46,084 bases of DNA from Sporolactobacillus shoreae (GCF_004684935.1 NZ_SRJD01000023.1:1-46084); one strand, 5' to 3'. Counted from the first letter of the stretch, positions 10,501 through 19,704 are shown. Numbers and translations: made by a program. Notes: generated by a model not told the origin, from the letters alone.

Positions 10501-11064
10501 ATGATCGTAAAAGAAATAATTGTCGTGGAAGGAAGAAGTGATACGGAGGCGATCCGCCACGCAGTCGATGCTGATACTATCGAAACGAACGGGTCACGTG
10601 TTAGCAGGCGGACCATTGACGCCATCCGTAATGCTCAGAGCCGTCGGGGCGTGATCGTACTGACTGATCCGGATTATCCGGGCGAAAGGATCCGGAAAAT
10701 TGTCAGCCGTGAAGTTCCCGGTTGCAAACACGCCTTCATCACGAGGAAACAGGGTCAGGGCGCTGCAAATGAAAGCCTTGGAATTGAACACGCGTCACCA
10801 GCTGCAATCCGTGAAGCTCTGTCAAAGATTTATACACAGATTGATGAACCGGAGGAGCAGATTTCCCTGGAACGGCTCAGGGAATACGGGCTGCTCGGCG
10901 GTCAGGAATCCAGGGCGCTTCGCCAAAAACTGGGCGATACATTGAAAATCGGCTATACAAATGGAAAACAGCTTTATAAACGGTTGAGGATGTTTCAGAT
11001 TACTCCGGAAGAACTGGAACGCGCGATGGCTTCAATAAAAGGAGGGGGTTCTGCCGGTGACTAA
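10501..11064 (+). CDS. rnmV: ribonuclease M5
   Basis: RNase M5 completes 5S rRNA maturation, cleaving precursor 5S rRNA bound by ribosomal protein L18. The 187-residue protein opens with a Toprim domain: the catalytic glutamate is in IIVVEGRSDTEA and the acidic DPDYPG motif follows near residue 60. The C-terminal half is the RNA-binding part, ending with the FQITPEELERAM helix. AAGGGGAAATCC precedes the ATG. The stop overlaps the rsmA start by 8 nt. Confidence 0.93.
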   Translation: MIVKEIIVVEGRSDTEAIRHAVDADTIETNGSRVSRRTIDAIRNAQSRRGVIVLTDPDYPGERIRKIVSREVPGCKHAFITRKQGQGAANESLGIEHASPAAIREALSKIYTQIDEPEEQISLERLREYGLLGGQESRALRQKLGDTLKIGYTNGKQLYKRLRMFQITPEELERAMASIKGGGSAGD

Positions 11065-11941
11065 ACGAATTTCTTCACCAAAAGTGACAAATGATGTGAT
11101 TCGCCAGCATAAATTCACGTTGAAGAAGAGCCTCGGACAGAATTTTCTTGTCGACGAAAACATTCTAAGAAAGATTGTTGAAGCTGCCGGGCTGACTGAG
11201 GAAAGCCATGTGCTTGAAATCGGTCCGGGCGCCGGCGCGCTGACACAGTTTCTTGCTGAAAGCGCTCGGAGAGTCATCGCGATTGAAATTGATCAAAGGC
11301 TGGAGCCGATACTGAACGAAACGCTCCAGGGGTATGAAAATGTTTCGGTACGATTTGGCGACGTGCTCAAAATGGATCTTCAGCAGGTGATCACCGAGGA
11401 GTGCCCGCCGGACGTTCCGATTACAGTAGTCGCCAATCTTCCTTATTACGTGACGACGCCGATTTTGATGAAGCTGTTGACAGGCGATGTTCCGATACAG
11501 ACGATTGTCGTAATGGTGCAAAAAGAAGTGGCGGGCAGGCTCGGGGCGGTTCCTGGTGAGAAAAGCTACGGGTCGCTGTCTATCGCTGTTCAGTATATGG
11601 CCGATCCCGAAATTATCATGACCGTGCCGAAAACGGTTTTCGTACCCCAACCCAACGTCGACTCGGCGGTCATCCGACTGAATGTGCGGCCGGATAAAAA
11701 AGTGGAAGTGGCTGATGAGGCTTTCTTCTTCCGTCTGGTGCGCGCAAGCTTCGCTCAACGCCGGAAGACGCTGGTGAATAATCTGATGAACAACCTTTTC
11801 TCAAAAGATAAAAAAGATGAAATCCTAGCTGTTCTTAATGCGGTGGGCATCGATCCGGGACGTCGGGGCGAGACGCTAACGATTCATGAGTTTGCGAAAC
11901 TCAGTGACCATTTTCAGAATTTAATCAATGAACAAGAATAA
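11057..11941 (+). CDS. rsmA: 16S rRNA (adenine1518/1519-N6)-dimethyltransferase
   Basis: RsmA (KsgA) dimethylates A1518 and A1519 in helix 45 of 16S rRNA during late 30S assembly. The 294-residue protein has KKSLGQNFLVD, the SAM motif EIGPGAGALT, and the catalytic NLPYY in VVANLPYYVTTPI. The start is GTG 11057; a strong AAAGGAGGGGG lies 8-9 nt upstream inside the rnmV 3' end. Two terminators follow the stop. Confidence 0.96.
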   Translation: MTKRISSPKVTNDVIRQHKFTLKKSLGQNFLVDENILRKIVEAAGLTEESHVLEIGPGAGALTQFLAESARRVIAIEIDQRLEPILNETLQGYENVSVRFGDVLKMDLQQVITEECPPDVPITVVANLPYYVTTPILMKLLTGDVPIQTIVVMVQKEVAGRLGAVPGEKSYGSLSIAVQYMADPEIIMTVPKTVFVPQPNVDSAVIRLNVRPDKKVEVADEAFFFRLVRASFAQRRKTLVNNLMNNLFSKDKKDEILAVLNAVGIDPGRRGETLTIHEFAKLSDHFQNLINEQE

Positions 11942-11942
11942 G

Positions 11943-11968
11943 GCGGCCGCATCAGCGAGCCGCTTTTT
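11943..11968 (+). terminator. intrinsic terminator after rsmA
   Basis: GCGGC (11943-11947) pairs with GCCGC (11959-11963), followed by TTTTT. It begins immediately after the rsmA stop codon. Confidence 0.6.
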
Positions 11969-12012
11969 CAAAAGGTATAAATCTGGCAATAACACAGGGT
12001 CAATGATTAGGG

Positions 12013-12032
12013 ACCGGGTTCGCCCGGTTTTT
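12013..12032 (+). terminator. second intrinsic terminator, UUCG-capped
   Basis: ACCGGG (12013-12018), loop TTCG, CCCGGT (12023-12028), then TTTTT. With the previous hairpin it isolates the rsmA transcript from the sporulation gene yabG. Confidence 0.8.
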
Positions 12033-12151
12033 CTTAGTTCTTTTCTGAGAAACAATGGCGGTATAACTTGGTTTTTTAAACATAGAATGGCAAGGATGGC
12101 TCTGATTTTCGGACATATCGGTGGCGCTTTCGGAAAGCGGGGGACGGAAAA

Positions 12152-13015
12152 ATGGCGATTCAGGTGGGCGATATCGTGGCGAGAACATCCTATCATTGTG
12201 ACCTGCCCTTTCGTGTCGTGAAGATTCACGCTGACGAAGAGGTGGCGGAATTGACCGGCCACGATCTCCGGCTGTTCGCGGACGCGCCTTTTGATGATCT
12301 GGTGACGGTCACTGAAGATGAACGGGAGAAATATGAAAAAATCACGAAATCCAAAGAGGCGGAATCATATAAGCTGTTCAGGCAGGATTACAAGCAAATG
12401 AGAATGAAACGGGAATATACGGCGACCAGCGGGTATCGTTCGGATGCGTCCTATTTCGAAATGCCCGGGCGCGTACTGCATATCGATGGGGATCCTTTTT
12501 ATCTGAAAAAGTGCCTGATCGTTTATGAAAAGTTGAGAATCCCGGTGATCGGAAAATACATGATGGAGTCCGAGATGCCGGAAAAAGTACCGAAGCTGGT
12601 CGGACAGATTCGCCCGGATATTCTTGTATTGACCGGCCATGATGCTTTTATGAAAAATAAAGGGACATCTGAAGAAATTAAGGCGTATCGGCACTCGGGC
12701 CATTTTATTCGGACAGTGAAGGAGGTCCGGTTTCGGTGGCCAAGCCTCGATCAGATGGTCATTTTTGCCGGTGCCTGCCAATCCAATTTTGAACTACTGA
12801 TCCGGGCCGGAGCCAATTTTGCCAGTTCCCCAGATCGCGTGAACATCCACGCACTGGATCCCGTCTATCTCGCGGCCAAAATCAGTTTCACTTCTTTCAT
12901 GGACAGTGTGAATGTCTGGGAGGTACTACGCAACACCCTGACAGGTGCCGGCGGGCTTGGCGGTGTTGAGAGCCGCGGCATGCTGCGGACCGGATTGCCT
13001 TTCCCGTCGGAATAA
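12152..13015 (+). CDS. yabG: sporulation-specific cysteine protease YabG
   Basis: YabG is the spore-associated protease of peptidase family U57, which processes coat and coat-morphogenesis proteins in the mother cell. The 287-residue protein has a KOW-like N-terminus (MAIQVGDIVARTSY), and the expected catalytic pair appears as H163 in VLTGHDAF and C209 in AGACQSNFE. In B. subtilis it is a sigma-K gene. Upstream, CATAGAATG (12081-12089) resembles a sigma-K -10 and an AC lies 13 nt before it, but that spacing is shorter than usual, so I give it little weight. It is isolated by terminators before it and by the veg promoter after it. Confidence 0.93.
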   Translation: MAIQVGDIVARTSYHCDLPFRVVKIHADEEVAELTGHDLRLFADAPFDDLVTVTEDEREKYEKITKSKEAESYKLFRQDYKQMRMKREYTATSGYRSDASYFEMPGRVLHIDGDPFYLKKCLIVYEKLRIPVIGKYMMESEMPEKVPKLVGQIRPDILVLTGHDAFMKNKGTSEEIKAYRHSGHFIRTVKEVRFRWPSLDQMVIFAGACQSNFELLIRAGANFASSPDRVNIHALDPVYLAAKISFTSFMDSVNVWEVLRNTLTGAGGLGGVESRGMLRTGLPFPSE

Positions 13016-13132
13016 GCACCCCACAAATAACGGCTGATCGATTTTTTCTTCTTCGAAAGGAATCTTACCTGGACCTCGGGCGCATACTAACAACTGGAAG
13101 CGCAAAATGGGCAAATTTTATTAGCAAAATTA

Positions 13133-13206
13133 TTGACACGGATTATGTTTTCTTGATATAATTCAATCTATTTGCTTTTTGACGTCCATTGTGTTATATT
13201 TATAAT
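13133..13206 (+). promoter_or_regulatory. tandem sigma-A promoters of veg
   Basis: P1 is TTGACA (13133-13138), 18 nt, TATAAT (13157-13162), preceded by an A/T-rich stretch resembling an UP element. P2 is TTGACG (13179-13184), 16 nt, TATAAT (13201-13206), but its start point would fall within or just before the veg ribosome binding site, leaving an almost leaderless mRNA. B. subtilis veg is also known for two tandem promoters. Confidence 0.75.
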
Positions 13207-13227
13207 TAAGCGAGGTGGATTGTCGAG

Positions 13228-13482
13228 ATGGGAAAAACCATTGATGATATCAAGGGCGCTTTAGATGAACGCGTCGGCAGTCGTTTGACTCTTAAGGCAA
13301 ACGGGGGCAGGCGCAAAACGATTCAACGCATTGGTGTTTTGGAAGGGACCTATCCGTCGGTATTCATCGTCCGTCTTGATAAGGATTCAAACGCGTATGA
13401 CCGCGTTTCCTACAGCTACACGGATGTGCTGACAGACTCGGTGGAACTCACCTTTTTAGAGGAAATGGCAAGCGGACAGTAA
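13228..13482 (+). CDS. veg: Veg protein
   Basis: An 84-residue protein of the Veg/DUF1021 family, implicated in B. subtilis in biofilm gene expression and spore outgrowth and known for very strong vegetative transcription. The sequence shows the family features [31 protein letters not shown] and a C-terminal [23 protein letters not shown] precedes the ATG by about 10 nt. It has its own promoters and is probably monocistronic. Confidence 0.95.
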   Translation: MGKTIDDIKGALDERVGSRLTLKANGGRRKTIQRIGVLEGTYPSVFIVRLDKDSNAYDRVSYSYTDVLTDSVELTFLEEMASGQ

Positions 13483-13697
13483 AATCGGCTGCTTCTTTCC
13501 GGATGAAGACAATTAATCGACTGAGCGGATACGCGCACACTTTTTTGCTCCCAGATTCGGGAATGAAACAGCGATGCGCGTTTATGCTGTCTGAAATCCT
13601 TTTCATCAGAAATTATTCTACCACTTTTAACGAATAGAGGGAAGTCATTTGGCACAACCTATTTTTGCTCGACCATTGGAAAGGGGTTGTGCCGGTC

Positions 13698-13886
13698 ATG
13701 TCCAGACGGAGAGGCGTCATGTCTGAATCGTTTAAAATAGAACTTGCCAAAGAGCTGGGTTTTTATGATACGGTGAAGAATGAAGGATGGGGCGGCATCC
13801 GCGCCCGCGACGCGGGGAATATGGTGCGGCGGGCCATCGAAAAGGCTGAACAGCAGCTGGCTGGCGCTGGGCAGCACAGTGATTGA
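13698..13886 (+). CDS. sspF: small acid-soluble spore protein SspF
   Basis: A 62-residue alpha/beta-type SASP-related protein made in the forespore, where such proteins coat and protect DNA. It has the two conserved blocks [12 protein letters not shown] and [22 protein letters not shown] 13698 is chosen because the product then begins MSRRRGVMS as in B. subtilis SspF (61 residues); AAAGGGG lies about 12 nt upstream. A possible sigma-G promoter is TGAAAT (13592-13597), 16 nt, TATTCTA (13614-13620), at low confidence. A strong bidirectional-looking terminator follows. Confidence 0.93.
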   Translation: MSRRRGVMSESFKIELAKELGFYDTVKNEGWGGIRARDAGNMVRRAIEKAEQQLAGAGQHSD

Positions 13887-13891
13887 GCATG

Positions 13892-13933
13892 AAAAAAGGG
13901 GTTTCTGCCCGACAAGGGCACGAACCCCTTTTT
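13892..13933 (+). terminator. intrinsic terminator after sspF
   Basis: AAAAAAGGGGTT (13892-13903) pairs with AACCCCTTTTT (13923-13933), and an inner TGCCC-gacaa-GGGCA extends the stem. A-tract and U-tract flanks make it a candidate terminator for both strands. Confidence 0.88.
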
Positions 13934-14076
13934 CTTATGCCCAGTTTCCTTTATGATGTAGAGAGTGAAGAAAAACAAGCCTTTGGTCAAGGCTGGCCTA
14001 ATGCGAATGTGCCACAGACACTTTAATCCTTGAAACTTTTATATTTTCTTAAAGTGAAATAAAGCGGGGGAAACGA

Positions 14077-14955
14077 TTGAAAGTACTTGAAAAAGCGCCG
14101 GCAAAAATAAATCTGTCTCTCGACGTGCTCGGAAAGCGCAGCGACGGTTATCATGAAGTCCGTATGGTGATGACGACGATTGATTTGGCGGACCGCGTGG
14201 AATGCAGCGAACTTCCGGATAATCAGATTATTCTTCACTCGTCCGCACCTTATGTTCCTGAAGACGAGCGAAATTTTGCATATCAGGCGGCGCAGTTGAT
14301 TAAAGATAAATATGCAATCCAGAAGGGCGTTGAGATAACGATACAGAAGCGTATACCCGTTGCCGCGGGACTTGCGGGAGGCAGTAGCGATGCTGCCGCA
14401 GCTATCCGGGCACTGGACCGTCTTTGGCATCTCGGAATGACTTATGAAGAGATGCTGGAGACGGCCAGTATGATCGGCTCGGATGTCGCTTTCTGTATTA
14501 AAGGAGGGACGGCCCTCGCGACCGGGAGAGGCGAAAAAATCAGCATGTTGCCGGAACTGCCGCCCTGCTGGGTAGTGCTGGTTAAACCGGACATCTCAGT
14601 CTCGACAGGTGAGATCTATAAAGCCTGGGATCATATTGTGGCCACGCATCCTGATGTGGATGCCATGATTCACGCTATATCCGATAATGATTTTTCCACC
14701 ATATGTTATTTACTTGGCAATACTCTTGAGACGGTGACGATGGAAAAAGTCGCGGAAATTGCCAGAATCAAGGAGCATATGCGGCAAATTGGGGCCGAGG
14801 GTATCCTGATGAGTGGGAGTGGTCCGACTGTTTTCGGGCTGACACAGTACGAATCACGAATGCAGAGACTTCTGAATGGAATGAAAGGATATTGCTCACA
14901 GGTCTACGCCGTACGCTTGTGCAGGCCGTTTACGCTCTTGTCTGAATACGAATAA
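14077..14955 (+). CDS. ispE: 4-diphosphocytidyl-2-C-methyl-D-erythritol kinase
   Basis: IspE phosphorylates CDP-methylerythritol in the non-mevalonate (MEP) isoprenoid pathway. The 292-residue GHMP kinase has KAPAKINLSLDV at the N-terminus, the ATP-binding PVAAGLAGGSSDAAA, and the C-terminal MSGSGPTVFGL. The start is TTG 14077, 6 nt after GGGGG (14066-14070), and it matches the family's N-terminus; no ATG lies nearby. The last codons and stop overlap the putative purR promoter and PurBox. Confidence 0.95.
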   Translation: MKVLEKAPAKINLSLDVLGKRSDGYHEVRMVMTTIDLADRVECSELPDNQIILHSSAPYVPEDERNFAYQAAQLIKDKYAIQKGVEITIQKRIPVAAGLAGGSSDAAAAIRALDRLWHLGMTYEEMLETASMIGSDVAFCIKGGTALATGRGEKISMLPELPPCWVVLVKPDISVSTGEIYKAWDHIVATHPDVDAMIHAISDNDFSTICYLLGNTLETVTMEKVAEIARIKEHMRQIGAEGILMSGSGPTVFGLTQYESRMQRLLNGMKGYCSQVYAVRLCRPFTLLSEYE

Positions 14956-14987
14956 TGGAGTAGAATTATTGTAAATTATTCGGATTT
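14938..14987 (+). promoter_or_regulatory. purR promoter overlapped by a PurBox-like inverted repeat
   Basis: TTGTCT (14938-14943), 17 nt, TAGAAT (14961-14966) forms a sigma-A promoter inside the end of ispE. Two half-sites flank the -10: 14944-14956 and 14975-14987, which contain CGAATAAT and ATTATTCG, a perfect 8-bp inverted repeat. The downstream half-site matches 12 of 13 positions of the PurBox consensus AWWGTTCGGWWWT and the upstream one about 10 of 13. The gap is 18 nt, close to the usual 16-17. Confidence 0.65.
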
Positions 14988-14998
14988 GGAGGATTATC

Positions 14999-15847
14999 AT
15001 GAAACTCAGGCGAAGCAGCAGGCTGGTGGATATGACAGGATTTCTGCTGCAGCATCCGCACCAGATCATTCCGCTTTCCTATTTTTCCGATCGGTACGAG
15101 TCTGCAAAATCCTCAATCAGCGAAGATCTGACCATTATTAAAGAAAATTTTGAATCCCAGGGAGTGGGGAGACTTCAGACATTAGCCGGTGCCGCCGGAG
15201 GAGTCAGCTATCTGCCCTGCATGGGCTGCGCGGAAGCCGGCCGCCTGCTCGCGAATCTGAAAGAACAAATGACGGACGCGGGTCGCCTGCTTCCGGGCGG
15301 CTATTTATACATGACGGATATTCTCGGAAGACCGGAGCTGGTTAACTCGATCGGCCGCCTGATTGCCTCGGTTTATGCTGATGATCAAATCGACGCGATT
15401 ATGACCATGGAGACAAAGGGTATTCCGCTGGCTTATGCGGTGGCGTCCCAGTGTAGTGTTCCGGTTGTTGTTGTTCGCCGGAGCAGCAAAGTGACCGAGG
15501 GGTCGACAGTGAGCATCAATTACATCTCCGGTTCGTCACGAAGAATCCAGACCATGGTTCTGCCAAGAAGGAGCCTGAAGGAGAATGCCCGTGTCCTGAT
15601 TGTCGACGATTTTATGAAAGCCGGCGGAACGATGAAGGGCATGATGAATCTGATCAAGGAATTTGGCGCGACGGTCGCGGGAATGGCTGTGTTCGTTGAA
15701 AAGAAGGATGAGCAGCACAAACTGGTCGACCACTATGTTTCATTATTAAAGCTGTCGATTGTGGAACAGGAAGACCGGTTGTTCATGGAGGAAGGCAATG
15801 TCGTCGACTATATGCGGAGCAGGGAGGCCGAGAGGGAACACGTATGA
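14999..15847 (+). CDS. purR: purine operon repressor PurR
   Basis: The Bacillus-type PurR binds paired PurBoxes and is released from DNA by PRPP; ppGpp competes at that site. The 282-residue protein has an N-terminal winged-helix domain (about 1-74) and a C-terminal phosphoribosyltransferase-like effector domain with the PRPP motif VLIVDDFMKAGGT, but it lacks a catalytic role in the family. GGAGG (14988-14992) lies 6 nt before the ATG. The upstream inverted repeat suggests autoregulation. yabJ (ridA), next in B. subtilis, is missing. Confidence 0.95.
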   Translation: MKLRRSSRLVDMTGFLLQHPHQIIPLSYFSDRYESAKSSISEDLTIIKENFESQGVGRLQTLAGAAGGVSYLPCMGCAEAGRLLANLKEQMTDAGRLLPGGYLYMTDILGRPELVNSIGRLIASVYADDQIDAIMTMETKGIPLAYAVASQCSVPVVVVRRSSKVTEGSTVSINYISGSSRRIQTMVLPRRSLKENARVLIVDDFMKAGGTMKGMMNLIKEFGATVAGMAVFVEKKDEQHKLVDHYVSLLKLSIVEQEDRLFMEEGNVVDYMRSREAEREHV

Positions 15848-15888
15848 AAAACGCGTTTCCGGATATAATCTGCTTTTTTCATGTAAGA

Positions 15889-15952
15889 GGAAAATAGAAA
15901 ATATTTGAATGGCCCGCCGCGGATTGCAGGAATTCACCCGTTCATGTTGAAA
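15889..15952 (+). promoter_or_regulatory. sigma-H promoter of spoVG with AT-rich upstream box
   Basis: GCAGGAATT (15926-15934), 11 nt, GTTGAAA (15946-15952) fits the sigma-H pattern RNAGGAWWW-N11-RNNGAAT at all but the last base. B. subtilis spoVG has GCAGGATTT-N11-GTGGAAT. An AT-rich segment at 15889-15909 lies about 50-70 nt upstream of the expected start, where the B. subtilis AT box bound by AbrB lies. Confidence 0.75.
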
Positions 15953-16000
15953 CCTCTATTATGGGGATTTGCATTTCATGAAAAGGGCGGTGTCTGAATG

Positions 16001-16294
16001 ATGGAAATTACGGATGTCAGGCTGCGGCTTGTCCATACGGATGGCCGGATGAGGGCGATTGCTTCAATCACGGTTGACAGAGAATTTGTTGTGCATGATA
16101 TCCGTGTTATTGACGGAAATAACGGACTCTTTGTGGCTATGCCAAGTAAAAGGACTCCTGACGGTGAATTCAGAGATATCGCGCATCCGATCACACCGGG
16201 AACACGTGAAAAAATACAGGCCGCCGTGCTTGACGAATATCAGCGGGCTTGTGCGGTGGATCCATCCTTTGCTGAACAGGCAGGCGCATCATGA
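16001..16294 (+). CDS. spoVG: regulatory RNA-binding protein SpoVG
   Basis: SpoVG is a conserved small nucleic-acid-binding protein that affects asymmetric septation and, in other Firmicutes, RNA regulation and virulence. The start codons ATG-ATG are adjacent; the second (16001) gives 97 residues beginning MEITDVRL, the B. subtilis length, and has better spacing from GGGCGGTG. The core [20 protein letters not shown] and [20 protein letters not shown] are highly conserved. It is probably monocistronic, with a terminator after it. Confidence 0.96.
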   Translation: MEITDVRLRLVHTDGRMRAIASITVDREFVVHDIRVIDGNNGLFVAMPSKRTPDGEFRDIAHPITPGTREKIQAAVLDEYQRACAVDPSFAEQAGAS

Positions 16295-16312
16295 ACAGAA
16301 ATACGATTTCAG

Positions 16313-16346
16313 ACAGGGACCAATCGAATTGGTTCCTGTTCTTTTT
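16313..16346 (+). terminator. intrinsic terminator after spoVG
   Basis: A 12-bp stem, ACAGGGACCAAT (16313-16324) with ATTGGTTCCTGT (16328-16339), with one G-U pair and a 3-nt loop, followed by TCTTTTT. Confidence 0.88.
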
Positions 16347-16430
16347 AAGGAAATTTATGACCGGAAACAGCCTGCTCCCAAATCGTTGAGAAACAGCCTT
16401 ACTCGGCCTCGGATAACCTGTCAGTCCTTC

Positions 16431-16459
16431 TTGAAAAAGGGTGCTATTTAGGCTATAGT
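16431..16459 (+). promoter_or_regulatory. sigma-A promoter of glmU-prs
   Basis: TTGAAA (16431-16436), 17 nt, TATAGT (16454-16459). The leader to the glmU ATG is about 29 nt and contains the GGGGG ribosome binding site. Confidence 0.78.
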
Positions 16460-16494
16460 CTAAAAAGGATGCTAAGGTTCAATGGGGGTTTATC

Positions 16495-17874
16495 ATGTCA
16501 ACTCGGTATGCGATTGTTCTGGCCGCCGGCAAGGGAACCAGAATGAAATCCGAATTATATAAAGTGCTGCATCAGATTTGCGGGAAACCAATGATCCGCC
16601 ACGTGATCGATGAGATCGGGCAGGCACAGTTTTCAAAAACGTTTGTGGTTGTCGGCCACGGGGCTGAAGACGTCCGTTCCTGTGTCGGTGAAGATGCCGA
16701 GTGTATTCTGCAGAAGGAGCAGCTTGGAACTGCACATGCAGTTCTTCAGGCTTCGCGGCAGCTCGGCGGGTTGGACGGGACAACGATTGTACTTTGCGGC
16801 GATGCACCGCTGATTACTCATGAAACAATAGAGAAATTGGTTGATTTTCAGGAGCGGCAGCACGCAGATGCCGCCGTTCTGACTGCGACACTGGACAATC
16901 CCGCGGGTTACGGCCGGGTGATTCGGTCCGAGTCCGGAAGCCTTGCTAAAATAGTTGAGGATAAAGATGCCACGGCTGAAGAAAAAAGGGTCAGAGAGAT
17001 CAATGCAGGAGTTTACAGCTTCAACAACCGTCTGTTGTTTGAGTTGCTCGGCAAAGTGGGTAATGATAACGCTCAGGGAGAATATTACCTGCCCGATGTG
17101 ATCGCCCTTCTTGTGAAAGCTTCACGGAAGGTTCTTGCCCTTAAGACAGAACATTTTGAAGAGACTGTGGGCGTGAACAATCGCATACAGCTTGCAGCCG
17201 CTGAAAAATACATGAGAGCACGAATCAACAGAAAGCATATGGAACAGGGTGTTACACTGATCGATCCAGACACAACCTACCTGTCTGCCGACTGTTCGAT
17301 TGGCAGTGACACAGTCATTTATCCGGGGACAGTGGTTAAGGGCCATACACAAATTGGCAGTGGTTGCACTGTCGGACCGCACACCGAAATTATTGACTGC
17401 GAGATAGGTTCCGGAACACAGGTTGACCAGTCTGTCCTAGAAGATAGCTGGATAGGCAATGACGTACAAATAGGGCCGTTCGCACATATCCGCCCGCTTT
17501 CGAAGATTCACAATGAAGCGAAAATCGGTAATTTTGTTGAAGTGAAGAAGTCGGAAATCGGGAGCCGTAGCAAAGCCTCCCATCTCACTTATCTCGGGGA
17601 TGCAACCCTTGGGGAAGATGTGAACATGGGGTGCGGTACAATTACAGTGAACTATGATGGAAAAAATAAATTCGCGACAAAAATAGGAAATGGCGCATTT
17701 ATCGGATGCAATGCCAATCTGGTGGCACCGGTGACGATCGGGGACGGTGCTTTCGTGGCCGCAGGATCAACAATCACCGAATCCGTAAATGCGGACGCAC
17801 TTGCCATTGCCCGGTCACGGCAGACCAACAAAGAGAAATATGCACTTAAGCTGAATTACAGGACAAACAATTAA
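16495..17874 (+). CDS. glmU: bifunctional UDP-GlcNAc pyrophosphorylase / glucosamine-1-phosphate acetyltransferase
   Basis: GlmU makes UDP-N-acetylglucosamine, the precursor of peptidoglycan and teichoic acids. The 459-residue protein has an N-terminal nucleotidyltransferase domain with [18 protein letters not shown] and LCGDAPL, and a C-terminal left-handed beta-helix with repeated isoleucine/valine-based hexapeptides that carries acetyltransferase activity ([20 protein letters not shown]). It has its own promoter and is followed 18 nt later by prs, as in B. subtilis. Confidence 0.97.
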   Translation: MSTRYAIVLAAGKGTRMKSELYKVLHQICGKPMIRHVIDEIGQAQFSKTFVVVGHGAEDVRSCVGEDAECILQKEQLGTAHAVLQASRQLGGLDGTTIVLCGDAPLITHETIEKLVDFQERQHADAAVLTATLDNPAGYGRVIRSESGSLAKIVEDKDATAEEKRVREINAGVYSFNNRLLFELLGKVGNDNAQGEYYLPDVIALLVKASRKVLALKTEHFEETVGVNNRIQLAAAEKYMRARINRKHMEQGVTLIDPDTTYLSADCSIGSDTVIYPGTVVKGHTQIGSGCTVGPHTEIIDCEIGSGTQVDQSVLEDSWIGNDVQIGPFAHIRPLSKIHNEAKIGNFVEVKKSEIGSRSKASHLTYLGDATLGEDVNMGCGTITVNYDGKNKFATKIGNGAFIGCNANLVAPVTIGDGAFVAAGSTITESVNADALAIARSRQTNKEKYALKLNYRTNN

Positions 17875-17892
17875 CTGGAGGGAACCATCAGG

Positions 17893-18843
17893 ATGGTCAG
17901 CTATTTAGATCCTAATTTGAAAGTATTCAGTCTCAATTCCAACCCCGACCTTGCCGGGCAGATCGCCGAGCATATCGGAATCAAACTTGGTAAATGCATT
18001 GTTTCATCGTTCAGTGACGGTGAAATTCAGATCAGCATTGAGGAGAGTATCCGTGGCAGCGAGGTTTATGTCATTCAATCGACCTGTGAGCCTGTCAATC
18101 AGCATCTGATGGAACTCCTGATTATGATCGACGCACTGAAGAGAGCCTCGGCAAAAACGATAAATGTCGTGATCCCATATTACGGCTACGCAAGACAGGA
18201 CCGCAAGGCTAGGGCCAGGGAACCGATCACAGCAAAGCTTGTTGCCAATCTCCTCGAGACGGCCGGAGCAACCAGACTGCTTTCGATGGACCTTCACGCG
18301 CCGCAAATTCAGGGGTTTTTTGACATTCCGGTTGACCAGCTGCTGGGTGTTCCGACACTGTCTGAGTATTTCTTAAGCAAAAAAATTGACGACGTTGTCA
18401 TCGTTTCTCCGGATCATGGCGGCGTGACCCGCGCAAGAAAAATGGCAGACCGTCTGAAGGCTCCAATCGCGATCATTGACAAACGGCGCCCGCGCCCGAA
18501 TGTGGCTGAAGTGATGAATATCATCGGCGATATTCAGGGTAAAACAGCAATCATCATTGATGATATTATCGATACGGCGGGAACAATCACTCTGGCGGCG
18601 AACGCACTGGTTGAGCGCGGCGCCAAAAAGGTGTATGCTTGCTGTACGCACCCTGTTTTATCGGGACCTGCCATCGAACGGATCCAGGCGTCTGCAATCA
18701 GCGAACTGGTAGTGACTAATACGATCCCGCTTCCTGAAGAAAAGAAAATCGACAAGATTGTTCAATTGTCTGTTGCCCCGCTCATTGGTGAAGCGATCAT
18801 TCGCATTCATGAAAAACTTTCGGTCAGCCGCTTGTTTAACTGA
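17893..18843 (+). CDS. prs: ribose-phosphate pyrophosphokinase
   Basis: Makes PRPP from ribose 5-phosphate and ATP, feeding purine, pyrimidine, histidine and tryptophan synthesis; PRPP is also the inducer of the PurR encoded upstream. The 316-residue protein has [13 protein letters not shown], the KRRPRPN flexible loop and the PRPP-binding [16 protein letters not shown] (about 17877-17881) precedes the ATG. Co-transcribed with glmU. Confidence 0.97.
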   Translation: MVSYLDPNLKVFSLNSNPDLAGQIAEHIGIKLGKCIVSSFSDGEIQISIEESIRGSEVYVIQSTCEPVNQHLMELLIMIDALKRASAKTINVVIPYYGYARQDRKARAREPITAKLVANLLETAGATRLLSMDLHAPQIQGFFDIPVDQLLGVPTLSEYFLSKKIDDVVIVSPDHGGVTRARKMADRLKAPIAIIDKRRPRPNVAEVMNIIGDIQGKTAIIIDDIIDTAGTITLAANALVERGAKKVYACCTHPVLSGPAIERIQASAISELVVTNTIPLPEEKKIDKIVQLSVAPLIGEAIIRIHEKLSVSRLFN

Positions 18844-18953
18844 TCTTATTTTTGCGAATGGGGACTGTTGCCGGTCAGGGTACGGCTTTGTCATCAGCTA
18901 AGTTAAGCTGAATAAAATAATACATTTAAGGTGTTCGAAAGGATGTGCAAGAG

Positions 18954-19571
18954 ATGGCAACATTAAATGCGGCCATTCGCGATGATTCAAAAAAATCAAT
19001 CGCAAAGAAACTAAGACGTGAAGGTCAGATCCCTTCAGTTGTTTATGGCAAGACAGCGACAAATGAATCCATTGCTGTTAATGCCGGCGAAATAAACAAG
19101 ATGTTCCGTGACGAGGGCAGAAATGCAATTATTACACTGAACATTGACGACAAGAAAAAGTATACAGTGATGGCTCATGAACTCCAGTTCAACAACCTCA
19201 AAGGAACGATTCAGCATATCGATTTTCTTCAGATCAATATGAATGAAGCGATCGATGCGGTTGTGCCTGTAGTTCTGAAGGGCGCTGAAATCGTAGAAGT
19301 GGGCGAAGTGGTTGTCAATAATCAGTTGTCCGAACTGACGGTTAATGCACTGCCTGCCAACCTGCCGAACTCGATTGAAATTGATGTGTCCAAGCTTACT
19401 GTAGGCGACAGTATCCGTATCAGCGATATTGCCCCAGAAGCCGACTATAAGATTCTCGGCGAGCCCGAAGAAGTCGTTGTTTCTGTTTCCTATAGCGGAA
19501 AGAGTGCCGAAGAAGAACCGGCAGCTTCTGAGGAAGAAGCGGCGGCTAAAACGGATAAGCCTGCGGAATAA
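18954..19571 (+). CDS. rplY: 50S ribosomal protein L25 / general stress protein Ctc
   Basis: A 205-residue L25/TL5/Ctc protein, which binds 5S rRNA in the 50S subunit. The N-terminal L25 domain (about 1-90; KLRREGQIPSVVYGK) is followed by a TL5-type C-terminal beta domain and a Glu/Ala-rich acidic tail. ATG 18954 is chosen because AAAGGA is 10 nt upstream; GTG 18945 is too close. In B. subtilis ctc has a sigma-B promoter; I do not find a convincing one in the 110 nt before this gene, only a hairpin TCAGCT-aagtta-AGCTGA (18894-18911). Confidence 0.93.
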   Translation: MATLNAAIRDDSKKSIAKKLRREGQIPSVVYGKTATNESIAVNAGEINKMFRDEGRNAIITLNIDDKKKYTVMAHELQFNNLKGTIQHIDFLQINMNEAIDAVVPVVLKGAEIVEVGEVVVNNQLSELTVNALPANLPNSIEIDVSKLTVGDSIRISDIAPEADYKILGEPEEVVVSVSYSGKSAEEEPAASEEEAAAKTDKPAE

Positions 19572-19597
19572 GGTTTTTACGGCAAAAAATGAAACGG

Positions 19598-19626
19598 GGC
19601 GTAACGATCTGAGTTACGTCTTTTTT
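19598..19626 (+). terminator. intrinsic terminator after rplY/ctc
   Basis: GGCGTAAC (19598-19605) pairs with GTTACGTC (19613-19620), one G-U pair, 7-nt loop, then TTTTTT. Confidence 0.82.
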
Positions 19627-19704
19627 CATATCATCAGGAAGAAATCTGGAACCGAATGAGTGAACCGGCCGGACGATTAAGCCGCCAAACACGATTTTAC
19701 AGAT

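Noticed and set aside
18834-18883. Sigma-B promoter for ctc (GTTTAA at 18834, GGGTAC at 18878)
   Set aside because: The distance between the two elements is far above the usual 12-15 nt, and GTTTAA lies in the prs coding end.
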